Shown piece by piece: positions 10,574 to 21,268 of a DNA stretch of 64,000 nucleotides. The notes below the pieces were generated by a model. The model saw only the letters and a program-made list of their open reading frames with translations, searched no databases and was not told the origin of the DNA. This stretch comes from Hyalella azteca. Lineage: Eukaryota > Arthropoda > Malacostraca > Amphipoda > Hyalellidae. The position numbers and the translations under genes were made by a program. The stretch covers positions 620,001-684,000 of the forward strand of contig NW_025941278.1 in the NCBI RefSeq assembly GCF_000764305.2, given 5' to 3'. Numbering within the stretch: position 1 is the stretch's first letter; each line of letters opens with the position of its first letter.

Positions 10574-10899
10574 CTGTCAATTGAAAAACAATTATTTGTT
10601 ATAAATAACATAATTTTTTTGAGTTTTCAAAGCCCATTCTTCTTCATTACATAAGCTTGAAGCTTTATTGTGAATTCAAGTTCATGCGATGGATTGGACT
10701 CGATTACCTTCACTAATTTGGACCTCTTAATAAACATATATCCGCTTGATTTAAAAAAAATGTACAACGAAACCTAATTTATTCACAATAAATATTTGTT
10801 TGAAAATTAGCCGTTTTCCATGGTAAATGCAAGTGAGTAGCTCGTTCCATTATCTTTAATAAGCAATTTAAAGTCAAGTCGAAGTAATTTGTAACTCAC
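10574..10899. other. Short intron
   Basis: A 326-base AT-rich intron opened by GAT|GTGAGTTA and closed by gacag. No other feature. Confidence 0.7.
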
Positions 10900-11068
10900 A
10901 TCCTGCAGTCGCCAGGCTCGAACTTCTCTCCCTTGTCCCAGACTTTCTGCAGGAGCGAGCGATCTTCCTGTGACATGCCCATGCCGGCCAGCGGCGCGGG
11001 GTCAGGGTGGGCACTGGCAGGGGCCGTGCTGCTGCCTAGGCCTCCTCGAGTGGGTGACAACTTTGTAA
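10900..11068 (-). CDS. Exon of RIM/Fife-like scaffold, contains short charged helix
   Basis: 169-base exon ending at the strong donor AGGAT|GTGAGTTA. The peptide runs TKLSPTRGGLGSSTAPASAH, then PDPAPLAGMGMSQEDRSLLQ and KVWDKGEKFEPGDCR. The stretch QEDRSLLQKVWDKGEKF looks like a short amphipathic helix, which in RIM-like proteins precedes the zinc finger; here it lies about 50 residues before CRVC. The entry phase is 1 with the acceptor tatgcctccag (start 11068); a second AG at 11045 (cactcgag) is in the same phase and would trim eight codons. The acceptor lies inside a 32-bp tandem array. Confidence 0.7.
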
Positions 11069-11240
11069 CTGGAGGCATAGAGTAGGTGACAACTATGTGA
11101 CTGGAGGCACAGAATAGATGATAACTTCGTAACTGGAGGCATAGAATAGATGATAATTTTGTAACTGGAGGCATAGAATAGATGAAAACTTCGTCTCTGG
11201 AGGCATAGAATTGATGATAACTTTTTAATTGGAGGCACAA
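11069..11240. repeat. 32-bp minisatellite made of a splice acceptor, 6 copies
   Basis: Six copies at 32-bp spacing (ctgg at 11069, 11101, 11133, 11165, 11197; degenerate at 11229) of a unit reading on the minus strand ctatgcctccag|TTAC followed by gaagttatcatctattc. Five copies retain the acceptor AG. The copy at 11069-11072 is the one used by the exon at 11068. The unit length equals that of the donor array at 10175, but the sequences are unrelated. Confidence 0.92.
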
Positions 11241-12018
11241 CATTCCGAGAATCGATATTAACAGAAGATGATGAGAAGGTAATGAAGCTGTAAGATTACT
11301 AACTGAAGATATATCAAATGGAATCTCATAATTATTGTTCTCGCTATACAGGAGCTCGGATTTGCAACTGAACATCTAATTGCGGCTGAACTGTTAAACT
11401 TTTAAATGCAACGGAATTACCAATGCTAATGAATTCTATTATAAAGTGGTGAAGTACTTCAAACTGCAGCTAAACTTCAAAGTTCGGAAAGCGATTAAAA
11501 TGCAGATGAAGTTCAATATTTATACAAATTTAAATTATTCCAATCTGTTTCTTCAAACGAGAATACAACTTGGCATAAATGAATTATTCAACGGTGTCAC
11601 TCAAACTAGTGTTATTGAAGAGCGCTGTGAAGAAACTTTATTATCAAATTTGTTGAATAAATAGATCTGTTCATTCATCTTCTGTCACGTTACAAAGTTT
11701 CTTATAAGGCAGTAGGGAATTTGGAGCAATGCAGTCCAATAATTTTTGTTTGTGGGACGCCTCGCGGTCGACCATAGCTTGGAAACTTAGTCTTGGAAAA
11801 GATTATGAGGCTACTTAAAAATGAGATATACACTGCATACAATTCTGTTAACAAACAAAAGGATTAACAAATAGTAATTATCTGTGTAAAGGAACAGGAA
11901 ATAAAGAGACGAACGAATGGATTAACTATAATAGTAGATCGACAAACAGTTAACAAGGCAGCAGCAAAAAATAGACATAGAATCACACCACTAGTAAAAA
12001 TGAGATGAAACAATAGCG
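11241..12018. other. Intron sequence without features
   Basis: AT-rich sequence between the acceptor array and the next repeat. No coding-like block with splice sites was seen on either strand. Confidence 0.6.
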
Positions 12019-12088
12019 AATGAAGGTATCAACAGACAGTAAACGAAGGTATCAACAGCCAGTAAACGAAGGTATCAACAGACAGTAA
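12019..12088. repeat. 23-bp tandem repeat, 3 copies, at exon donor
   Basis: Three copies of gaaggtatcaacagacagtaaac-like sequence directly abutting the donor end of the exon at 12093-12162 on the minus strand. Confidence 0.9.
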
Positions 12089-12092
12089 CCAC

Positions 12093-12162
12093 CCAGGCCT
12101 CCAGCACCCGCCAGACCACCTGTCAGTCCACCTGCTAGGCCTCCGCCATCTGATGTGACCAT
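12093..12162 (-). CDS. Probable Gly/Leu-rich exon of the minus-strand gene
   Basis: Acceptor tattcctccccag before 12162; donor GG|GTGGTTAC after 12093, or three bases further at 12090. Both donors give phase 1, as the exon at 11068 needs. Entry at phase 0 with ATG joins the previous exon (AAG). The peptide is MVTSDGGGLAGGLTGG followed by LAGAGGLG, a glycine-rich linker. The ATG could also be a start codon. Short length and weak donor limit certainty; phase agreement on both sides supports it. Confidence 0.5.
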
Positions 12163-12760
12163 CTGGGGAGGAATATAAGAGTCGTGGTAATATACCAACA
12201 ATTGTTGAGAATAATACATTAATTGTGGATGTCACGTGAGAAAATAAGTAATTTATGAAGAATCCGTTGAATATTCTGGTGCGGGCATAGATTAAGAAGT
12301 AGCAGATTTAAAAAGTGAGTGACTATCTCGCAAATTCTACCAGAATTTTCACAACCATTTGTTGGTTTCGAGCCCCCAAGTTGATCAATTCTCTAGATTC
12401 TAACAGAATTTTAGTCACGGTTGGAGATTTCAAACCCCAACTAGCTGCACCAATCTTGGCGAGCTTCGTCATCATTATTGAAAATCATCCACCTCGTGCC
12501 TTTATTCATTAGTTATATAGAATTAAATTGTAAATGGATGGATAAAATATCTATATTTCGATCCAGAGGGGCATTAAATTCTGTTCTGCATGTGCACTTC
12601 TACCAAAAACGCACCTTACTAAATTTAACGTAGACTTATAAACGAAATTTATTTTTTACTGCATCTGCATGAATATGTATGACACACAGGAACAATACAC
12701 ATAAGCATTCTTCAATAAAGTTGAACTTAATGCGATATCTAAGACAGTGAGTGGAATGGT
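12163..12760. other. Intron, no feature
   Basis: AT-rich intron sequence; the open frame at 12315-12512 (plus strand) has no coding character or splice context. Confidence 0.5.
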
Positions 12761-12768
12761 CAATTTGT

Positions 12769-12853
12769 GTTCACCTTCATTCAGTTCAATTTGTGTTCAC
12801 CTTCATTCAATTTAATTTTTGTTCACCTTCATTCAATTTAATTTTTGTTCACC
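12769..12853. repeat. 26-bp minisatellite made of a splice donor, 4 copies
   Basis: Copies start at 12769, 12795, 12821 and 12847. On the minus strand each reads AAG|GTGAACA followed by an AT-rich spacer (attaaattgaatg). The copy at 12847-12853 is the exon junction; the three others are intronic donor duplicates. Confidence 0.92.
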
Positions 12854-12936
12854 TTTTTCATGAACGACGCGAAGTTGTTGGGCAACATGTCTGTGCTGTT
12901 GCTGAGGTCCCCGGCACGAATTTCCACGTTGTGGGT
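12853..12936 (-). CDS. Probable exon, possibly holding the start codon
   Basis: The GC-rich block ends at the donor AAAAAG|GTGAAC. The frame THNVEIRAGDLSNSTDML then PNNFASFMKK is open for 28 codons and leaves in phase 0, joining the ATG-led exon at 12162. An in-frame TGA lies two codons upstream of the first Thr codon. The block therefore either begins at the weak acceptor gtgagtgacag (12937-12939) or is the first coding exon with ATG at 12888-12886 (MLPNNFASFMKK). In the second case the GC-rich stretch to about 13030 would be 5' untranslated sequence. Both readings are open. Confidence 0.5.
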
Positions 12937-13780
12937 CTGTCACTCACGCCTGCGAGTCACCGATGTGGACACAGCGACCACCGCTGCACGTGGTTGACAG
13001 CAGCACGACGATGCATTTTGTTCCACGCGTTTGGCTTTTAAATATGAAAATTACACCATTTTCTCAACATAAAAGATATTTAAATGACTTGGCTCAACGG
13101 ATCGGACGTTACTGCCATCTTCGATTGAAGTGCATCTCTTGTTGATTTGACAGTAAGAATTTACAGCAATTCTGGAGAACTTGAATTCAGTAATGGGAGG
13201 TAACGTGAATTCGATTTGGATTTCTCATCAAATATTTTCCTTGGAGGAAAGTACTAAGTCTAATAACAATTTTAGTGGAGGATTTACGCTACGTAACAAA
13301 AAAGTTATGGGAAGACCTGAAAAAAGAAAGAAATGATTAAATTCAACGATTTAATTAATTTTTTTGCTGTTTGAGAAATGAACTTTGTTTTCTAGACCAT
13401 AAAATTATAACATTGGAGTATAATAGTACGTCAGGCCATAGAAAGTTCAACATGGAACCCAATTCATGTACGACGCGTTGACTTGATGACAAGTCATTTG
13501 AGCGCAAAAACTTTTAAATGTCTCTAGCGCATTTGGGATTTTCGGATTTGATATCAAACTCGCTCCGAGTTAAAAAAATAAAGTAGGAAAATATTATATA
13601 GATTATTTTTTTCTTAGCAAATGGATGACATCCTTAGTTTTGAAATTTTAATTATTTGAATAATTTTTTCTTGGCTGATGAATGATTCAAATAATTCAAA
13701 TTTGCACGTAAATTTGAATAGCATAAATTTGTTTCACGATGAAATTTATTAAACATGAATTCAAGTCAACCACTAATACC
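12937..13780. other. Possible 5' untranslated region then AT-rich sequence
   Basis: 12937-13030 is GC-rich and on the minus strand holds a short upstream-type frame (MHRRAAVNHVQRWSLCPHR, then stop). Beyond it the sequence is AT-rich with no signal. I cannot place a promoter. Confidence 0.3.
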
Positions 13781-13791
13781 TGTAAATAGCC

Positions 13792-13986
13792 TCATTGAAC
13801 TTCCAGGATCTTCTCTAGGCTCGGACGAGCTTTAATCACAAGCCTCGGTGAAGAATTTTTCAACGTGAAATGAACATCAATATTCTCGTTTCCTGGAAGC
13901 CTAATACTGATCAATCTTCCGTCCTTGAACGTGATTGATATCTTGCCAGGCTTAGCATAACTTCTAAAGTTTGTGAACACAGCCTG
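13792..13986 (-). other. Coding-like terminal block, gene unknown
   Basis: Open on the minus strand from a gcaacag acceptor-like site near 13986 to a TGA at about 13792. It reads VFTNFRSYAKPGKISITF, then KDGRLISIRLPGNENIDV and a tail ending LEKILEVQ. The alternating hydrophobic pattern looks like beta strands. An AATAAA follows about 45 bases after the stop (13745-13750). It could be the last exon of an unrecognised nested gene, or chance. It does not fit the phase of the large gene. Confidence 0.25.
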
Positions 13987-15575
13987 TTGCTGCTCGATCT
14001 AATTAGGCTGGGGCGGCCATTTCGTATTGGATAATTGAAAGCTTTTATCGAAGGTAACACACATTGTGAGGTTGAGCGAGACAAAAATGTTTAATTACAG
14101 CCTTCTGGACACACAGTGCCAAAACGGGTTGCGTGCGTTTACAAGTAAAAGAGTTTAGCGTGACCTGAAGAAATTTAAAATTTCCGAATTAAGAGCAATG
14201 AAGCTTTAAAATTGAACTGCGATGCAATTTTTGGATAAAAGATCTTCAAATAATAATTATGTAATAATGTAATATGTCAGTCAGATGGATTTTGGTTTCT
14301 TCTGAAATAACTTTTGTAGTTTAACGGTTCGCTTCCCTTATTATTGGGAATATATTGCATATATTCTTAGAGAACAATAATTGGCGTCAGGCATTTATAA
14401 CCTATCGCACTTATTCGCCTTGGCTTTATGGATTTCAATTTATCAGCTTATAAATCAAATCCATTCTGTAGAAACACATGCTGGCGTTACAGTGTTGTAC
14501 CATTCCAGCCGATGCTTATAATTCCTGAAATAAACTTTATTTCAGTTTGAAAAAACTTGATAAACAAACACAAATAAGCAATGTAAACTCAACCTATGAC
14601 GCACGACGGAGCGAGGAAGGTGCCGGGTCACCTCCCTAAATTGACACTCTAGGAGCCAGTGGCCGTGAAAATAGTCCTAGGAAGGATGCGAGCACAGCCC
14701 TTCGCCAGTCAGAATTTGTACTCAAAACAGAGCGCCTATATATACTGTACTTCCATTGCTATAACTCAACGTCGCAGCCCCGTTCAACTGAACTACCAAC
14801 TACTCAACTTTACCTCTATAGTTGCCGCGACCATCAGCTGCCAATGCACTTAATCAAGAGTACCTCACCCAATCGATTTCTTTAATACTTCATTTCATTG
14901 CAAAATTCGCCTCTCTTTCCTTATGCAGGTAGCATCAGAATCAAGTAAACTAACATATGGTTCTTATGAATTTGTTCCTACCAGCCAGACCCTTTGACAT
15001 GAACTTAATGCATCACTGCACCGAAACAACGTAGTAAGTTGAAGCAATTTGTATGCAAATTCATCACGCAACAGCCGTGTGTCTTACTCCATACAATATG
15101 GCTATCTCTCTCTATCTTGAACTTGGCTTCGTGGATTAGAAGCATGCCGCTCTCAGGTGAATGAGCCATGGGTATGATTTCCGTGGCTGCTTCTTTTTGT
15201 TTTGCTGGATCATAGACATAAAATGGAATTTGTATAAATGATATATCATAATCTTTTAGGATCTTTTAACTCATAGCATTCACGCCCACAGAAAGAATTA
15301 TAAATAGTTTGTAGATATTAGCCTCCTACAGGTATACACGAATTTCTACCAAACGAATAAAGCGCTTGTTGGGTGTGAAGCTCTGCTTCGAAAAAACGCC
15401 GCTTGTTTTTTGTTATAATTAACGTTTGCATTTCTATTAAAACGATGATTTTTTAGGCAAATCCCAGGAGAATTACATTAGTTTCAACAAAATAATAAGT
15501 TATTGGTGGGCACCTGAAATTTGAAGAAGAACAATCATAAATCAAGCAGATATGCACAACAACCTTTTCACATAC
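13987..15575. other. AT-rich sequence, no feature
   Basis: Intron or intergenic sequence. A moderately GC-rich patch at 14590-14860 has an open plus-strand frame but no splice or domain support. Confidence 0.5.
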
Positions 15576-15642
15576 GCCATCAGTGTCCATGTCTGGTCGT
15601 GGGAGGCAATATTCCCCTGAAGTTAGCAAGGTGTTGCCGGCC
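15576..15642 (-). other. Candidate upstream exon, or part of an old LTR
   Basis: On the minus strand an acceptor (gaggtccttatcag) and donor (GGC|GTATGTG) bracket 22 open codons, AGNTLLTSGEYCLPRPDM plus DTDG, entering in phase 2 and leaving in phase 0. It would fit between the candidate exon at 20048 and the exon at 12936. The competing reading is on the plus strand, where 15583-15792 resembles a solo LTR: it starts TGTCCATG, contains AATAAA followed by cggacttgtcgag, and ends near TTTACA. No target duplication was found, so neither reading is firm. Confidence 0.25.
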
Positions 15643-15792
15643 CTGATAAGGACCTCGAGGCCAGTGGCTTGTCTCTCCGTAGTGAGTGTCAACAAGCGGG
15701 CTGAGGCGACAGCACGACCTATTGGCGACGTCAATAAACGGACTTGTCGAGCACACACACCAACGCTATTCCTATTCTCTAGTCATTTACAA

Positions 15793-16827
15793 GAGCAAAT
15801 ACAGGCACACGAGATGACATGCATCATCGTTTGCAGGAACTGCATGCCTGCAGTTAGTTATTAACGCTTAACTCAATATAGATGTTCGAGTATCAAGGCG
15901 AAGCGGTGACAAACGGGCTGTTTAGATTCCGTGAACTTGGTAGATTCGATTTGCTTATTAACATGAGTAAAGCTTGAGAAAAAATAACTTAATTATGGGG
16001 TGTCAAAGGTATATATTGAGATATTCAGGACAATTAGGCTCATGTGACTTTGAAAGTAATTTTACACTCCAAAGTTGAAGATAAGAGAGCCATGATTCAG
16101 ATAAAAATGATCATTTCGACACGTCTGACGTTCACTTACGATTTGGAAATGGAAAAATTTTAGAGCTCTCTATTTGTAACCTGTATATTAAAGTTGCTCT
16201 GCCATGTTATTACAATCCAACAATATTTCATTGTTGTTAACTATCTTATTTTAATTCGCGTGGGCGATCAAGGTCTAATTTTTTGTCTGCTGCGTTCTAA
16301 ATTTCAATGGTGAAGACGTCAATTTCACTGACTTATTCCCGCAAAACTCTAGCAATTATAAGTGCACCGACACCCTATAGAACAAGTGCACTATAATTTT
16401 GTTTGAGCTTTGCGTCGGCAACGATTGTTTGTACAATTCTTGTTCAATCTATTGTTACGGTATATGGTATCTATTGCAGTTGCCTTTGCTGACCTTTTTT
16501 ATTTGTGAACGGATCACACGAAGGAAAGGAAAAGCGTTTTATCGCAGTGCAGAAACAAAAAAAAGCCCGTAATTCGTTATTATAGAACGTAGGTCATGAT
16601 AAACCACGTAGAGAATCCAGAGCTGTTAATATATAATTAACCATTTCGCAACCTCAGATTTTTTAACGCTTTCATGAGTTGAACTGCAGTTAGTTACCAG
16701 ACTTTGCGACCATTTTCAGTTTCCAGAGAATCGCATTTATTATTTTCATTTCGACCATCAGCATTAAAAACAGATCGATGGAAACTAGCGCATGTTAAGG
16801 ACTTTAAATAAGAGCAAGTGCTTTCAA
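15793..16827. other. AT-rich sequence, no feature
   Basis: No coding-like block, repeat array or structure was recognised here. Confidence 0.5.
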
Positions 16828-17473
16828 CAGTCAGATTACTTAGTGAAAATGCACGTATTACGGCACCCCTGCAGTACAGTCAGATTACTTAGTGAAGAAG
16901 CACGTATTGGCACCCCTGCAGTACAGTCAGATTACAGTCAGATTACTAAGTGAAGAAGCACGTATTGGCACCCCTGCAGTACAGTCAGATTACTCAGTGA
17001 AGAACCACGTATTAGCACCCCTGCAGTACAGTCAGACTACTTATTTAAGAAGCACGTATTAACGCCCCTGCAGTACAGTCAGATTACTTAATTCAGAAGC
17101 ACATACTAGCACCCCTGCCGTACAGTCAGATTACCTTGTGAAGAAGCACGTTTTTGCACGACTGCTGTATAGTCATAACTTAGTGAAGAAGCACGTTTTT
17201 GCACCCCTGCTGTACAGTCATAACTAAGTGAGGAAACACGTATTAGCACCCCTGCTGCAGGTACAGTCATAACTAAGTGAAGAAGCACGTATTAGCACCC
17301 CTGTAGTACAGTCATAACTAAGTGAAGAAACACGCATTAGCACCCCTGCAGTACAGTCATAACTAAGTGAAGAAGCACGTATTAGCACCCCTGCAGTACA
17401 GTCATAACTAAGTGAAGAAGCACGTATTAGCACCCCTGCAGTACAATCATTACTTACAGTGAAGAAGCACGTA
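16828..17473. repeat. ~46-bp minisatellite, ~13 copies, two sub-types
   Basis: Units contain acagtcagattacttagtga or the variant acagtcataactaagtgaag, then agcacgtatt and cacccctgcagt. The first half of the array uses the cagattac variant and the second half the cataacta variant, showing stepwise expansion. The right end touches a short open block on the minus strand (17474-17531) that has an acceptor (cgttctcag) and donors GTAATG and GTAAGT. Confidence 0.95.
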
Positions 17474-18480
17474 CTTACACGTGGGGCAAGTGCCTGTCAT
17501 TACCTACACGAACAAGGATTGAGGCGAAGGTTTTCTGAGAACGAAACAAGATTGGAAATGATATAGGGAGTTGATCAATTAAGTTCTACTGATTACTTAC
17601 TGGCAACTTCACGCAAGATAGAGATTACGAATTATGAGTAAAGAAGTTAAAATTATATTACGTTTGACAACTAAGGACCTGTCAAGAAGTAGATCTAATC
17701 AATTCTCGCCTTTAGAATAAGAAATGAAAAACATTAAATACAACAGTTATCCACAAAAATAAGAAAAAAGCCTCGTGATTGACCTAGAGCTTATAACTAA
17801 CCTGATGCGAAGATCAGCCTGAAGATAATGTTTAGGACTTAATGAGAAGGTGATATAAACTTCCTAAGCGGTGTTGCCTTATGAGAGGAAAATACCTAAT
17901 TTATTCAAAGTTAATCAAAATCGTATTTTTCTCAGGAACCCGGCAACCTTCAGCTATGAATCCTCCTCTTAATTGGTGGGAGATTGTGCCAACTATTATA
18001 TATTTCTCTAAAAATTGATAAACTGATGAATGATCTCATTAGTTTTAGATAACAATTTTCTCTGAATAATATTTTTAACAATGAACTCAAATAAATTCGA
18101 TCATTAGCCATAATTTTCACGGCAAACGACTTTAATTTGTTAGGACGCAAGTCGAACCAAACCTTAACTGCAGTCCATGAACATCGTCAATAAAACGAAA
18201 AGTCCATAACTCTCGGCCGTCATTTTTTACAGCGTCACACGCTTGCATTGTCTTGAGGACGTTTGGAGTTTATAAATGTATTAAATGCCTTTCAAACAAA
18301 GCCCAGTTCTTGCCAAAAATTTCCTCCTTTCATCAGTGAAAACCCTCGGAGCAAAAGACAAAGGAAGTTTGGGGCAAAGGAGCAAGAACTTCGGTAACTT
18401 GATCAAATGGTGTGAGGCTAAGCAACTTCTGTTGACTCTTTGCCACCTGACGCAAGGCTTCGACGTGACGACAAAATTGC
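17474..18480. other. Spacer with coding-like frames at both ends
   Basis: 17474-17531 (minus) reads KTFASILVRVGNDRHLPH between cgttctcag and GTAAGTACG. 18285-18480 is open in several frames on both strands (plus: MPFKQSPVLAKNFLLSS, continuing into the array). With so many frames open I cannot choose, and call no gene. Confidence 0.3.
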
Positions 18481-18795
18481 GCACGAAAAACGCAAGCTGC
18501 AGACTGGCAGAACTGAGAACACTTGCTGTAGGCTGGCAGAACAAAGAAACGCTTGCTGCAGATTGGCAGAACTGAGAACACTTGCTGTAGGCTGGCAGAT
18601 TAAAGAAACGCTTGCTGCAGACTGGCAGAGCTGAGAACGCTTGCTGTAGGCTGGCAAAACAAAGAAACGCTTGCTGCAGACTGGCAGAATTGAGAACGCT
18701 TGCTTGGAGGCTGGCAGATTAAGCGACGATTACTTCAGACTGGCAGAACAAGGAAACGCCAGCTTCAGACTGGCAAAACTGAGAACGCTTGCTGT
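18481..18795. repeat. Minisatellite, ~54-bp unit built of two ~27-bp halves
   Basis: Alternating halves like aacgcttgctgcagactggc and agaacacttgctgtaggctg form a higher-order unit of about 54 bases, about six times. Open frames crossing it come from the repeat. Confidence 0.92.
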
Positions 18796-19689
18796 AGGCT
18801 CCTGTAACTAGTGGCAGTTCATGAAGGAAAAAACATTCACTTTGAATAGGAAAAGTGGATGATTTTTCCTATTCAAGGAGGTTTACTGCAGTTACGGTAA
18901 AGAAATAGCGCAGACGCTCTCTTTAAATTTACCGTTTGAATAAAGAGTGAATACCAAAAATTCCCATATTTTTACTACAGACAATCCTGAATCATTGCGG
19001 ATATTATTGATGCCTGGAAAACTCACCTAGGCAGTTTTTGTTTGTGCGGTAATTAGTAGAGTCAAAACAATTTATAAATTGGCGCTTCGAATTCATCCTC
19101 GCCAAAAATGTATTTCTAAAATTCTTTCTTTACGACTCCAGTTGGCATCGAGTACAGACACAAGTTTAGCCGTGCAATGAAAAACGAGGATTAATAAAAT
19201 AAAGACACAAGAGAGATAAAGAACAAATAAAAATGCTTAATGTATATCTCACAAAATATATATGAATGACATTTTTCTGTATTTGAATAAAATTGAAATA
19301 AACGCTGCAGAGAAGGGCTCATTTGTGACAGTAGAGAAAGGAAAACCAGCATAATGGAGAAGACTTCATCAAGACTGAGAATAAATTTGCAATGATAGAC
19401 GAGCAGAATGAAACAGATTTGAAATTGAACAGAAAATTCAATTTGATATTTATCTCATTTATCTGCATTAACTATATTAATTAATTCAGCCGTTCGTCGG
19501 GTTGCATGCAATATTCCTCAAATTCCCACAAACGCAATCGAATTTATTAGGCGACCAATTAACCTGCTAAATTGAAATGCGTCCTTCAATTATGTTCCAC
19601 TCTAAGTGTTAATTCCAATAAACGCCATGTCCCTTTAATATGCGAAAATTAGTTTTTTTCCAGAGCGAAAAGGCAGCGAAAATAGCATA
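18796..19689. other. AT-rich sequence, no feature
   Basis: Nothing recognised on either strand. Confidence 0.5.
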
Positions 19690-20047
19690 GCAGCTAAGTT
19701 ACAAAATTCGCAAATTGGTAAATCTTGTAAATTTGCATTGCGGATAGCCTACAAAATTCGCATAGTGGTTAAGTGCTGATAACCTACAAAATTCCCGAAG
19801 CGGTTTAAGTTAATAAATCGACATAACGATAAACGTGCCAAATTACCTTAGCGTTAAATTTAATAAATTTACATACATTAAACCTGCGAAATTTGCATGC
19901 ATTTGGAAACCCGCGAAATTCGCATCGTGTTAAACCTACAAAATTCGCATAATACCTGCGAAATTCACACAATACCTGCAAAATTCACACAGGAGTAATC
20001 CCGCGAAATTCGCATAGCGGCAAACCTGGAAAATTCGCATACATTAC
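19690..20047. repeat. Degenerate repeat with acaaaattcgcata core
   Basis: Irregularly spaced (about 22-35 bases) copies of a/caaaattcgcat with aacctgcga linkers. On the minus strand the array begins at the donor of the candidate exon at 20048. Confidence 0.85.
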
Positions 20048-20174
20048 GGAGCTGTCGGGCGGGAGTGGAGCGACAAGCTATTCTGAGCGTCTGATGAAGT
20101 TGCTCGTCTCTGATAACGCAATGAATAGCCCGGAAATTGACTCAAGTCAGCGGCCGCAGAACTCATGCCATCAA
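20048..20174 (-). CDS. Probable Ser-rich exon of the minus-strand gene
   Basis: 127-base block, acceptor cgagcgcag before 20174 and donor CC|GTAATGCG after 20048. It enters in phase 1 and leaves in phase 2. It reads DGMSSAAADL, then SQFPGYSLRYQRRATSSD and AQNSLSLHSRPTAP. Composition (Ser, Arg, Ala, Pro) matches the confirmed exons downstream and GC is well above the surroundings. The plus strand is also open here (LSGGSGATSYSERLMKLL onward) with a donor at 20228, so the strand is not proven. The minus reading is preferred for its two good splice sites, its phase match with the candidate at 21268 and its array at the donor. Confidence 0.42.
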
Positions 20175-20828
20175 CTGCGCTCGAGTCGAACAACACCGGA
20201 CATTGAAGAACACGGGTTCGAATCTCGTAAGAATAGTATTAGAACATCTGCTAGTATGCTAGTATAAGAGAATATTGATGAGCTGATCAAAATTAAAAGT
20301 AGTGATACGGTAACATAATTGTAACGGTTTGATTGAAATTTACTCCAACGAATTAAGAGTGTATATGAGCATTTGATTGTCATCAAGAGTGTTTGTTCGA
20401 TGGCTATAGGTCTTAGAAATAATTCAGGTATTACTAATTCAGGTTTTTGATTCTAAAAATTATTTAAGTTTGCATTTAGGTGGTACTTTCACACATGTTT
20501 TACTCTATTCTTCACTTCATGTGGTGATAGCTTCACATATTTATGAATAGAATTTGAAGGTCAAAATACTTATTGCCATTCACTAGCCGTTTCATGAGAA
20601 AAAGCTCGCCAGTATTTAGGTTGTTGTTGAACTTGTAACTCATTTGATTCCGACTAAATTAAATACTCACAGTAATTAAGAAAATTCAAACTTGTAGATA
20701 GTGATAGATCACACAAGTTAACGTGTTGTCATGCGCTTGTCATTTCTCTACACAAATCTGTGTTGAATTCTAAATTTTCCAGAAAATTCACATATATTTT
20801 TTCTGCTGATCGGTATGAATCTACTCAC
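20175..20828. other. AT-rich sequence, no feature
   Basis: Contains a tRNA-like T-arm at 20212-20228 but no matching acceptor stem, so no tRNA is called. Confidence 0.5.
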
Positions 20829-21217
20829 ATTGCAGGTGGAATGAAGCCATTCACATTGCCGGTGGAATGAAGCCATTCACGTTGCAGGTGGATTGAAGCC
20901 ATTCACGTTGCAGGTGGAATGAAGACATTCACGTTGCAGGTGGAATGAAGCCATTCACGTTGCAGGTGGAATGAAGTCATTCACATTGCAGGTGGAATGA
21001 AGTCATTCACATTGCAGGTGGAATGAAGTCATTCACATTGCAGGTGGAATGAAGCCATTCACATTGCAGGTGGAATGAAGCCATTCACATTGCAGGTGGA
21101 ATGAAGCCATTCACACTGCAGGTGGAATGAAGTCATTCACATTGCAGGTGGAATGAAGCCATTCACATTGCAGGTGGAATGAAGCCATTCACATTGCAGG
21201 TGGAATGAAGCCATTCC
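20829..21217. repeat. 26-bp minisatellite, ~15 near-identical copies
   Basis: Unit attcacattgcaggtggaa plus tgaagcc, about fifteen times with very few differences (acattg versus acgttg; aagcc, aagtc or aagac). High identity implies recent expansion. Confidence 0.97.
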
Positions 21218-21227
21218 TCAGTCCCAC

Positions 21228-21268
21228 CGTTCAGGGATGATGGAGAGCTGAGCGCCGCAACCCCGCAA
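21228..21268 (-). other. Candidate micro-exon of the minus-strand gene
   Basis: 41 bases between acceptor ctcctttaatgttaaag and donor AACG|GTGGGAC. It enters in phase 2 and leaves in phase 1, matching the entry of the exon at 20174. It encodes CGVAALSSPSSLN; the junction codon would be GTT, giving LSSPSSLN-V-DGMSSAAADL across the splice. The donor lies about 10 bases from the 26-bp array. A second frame is open across a longer stretch (VVAERDPKCLPKEGHHSPLM onward), so this is tentative. Confidence 0.3.

Noticed and set aside
20160..20235. tRNA-like T-arm (acgggttcgaatctcgt)
   Set aside because: The T-stem pairs, but the seven bases after it have no 5' partner at the right distance and no D-arm or anticodon arm is seen.
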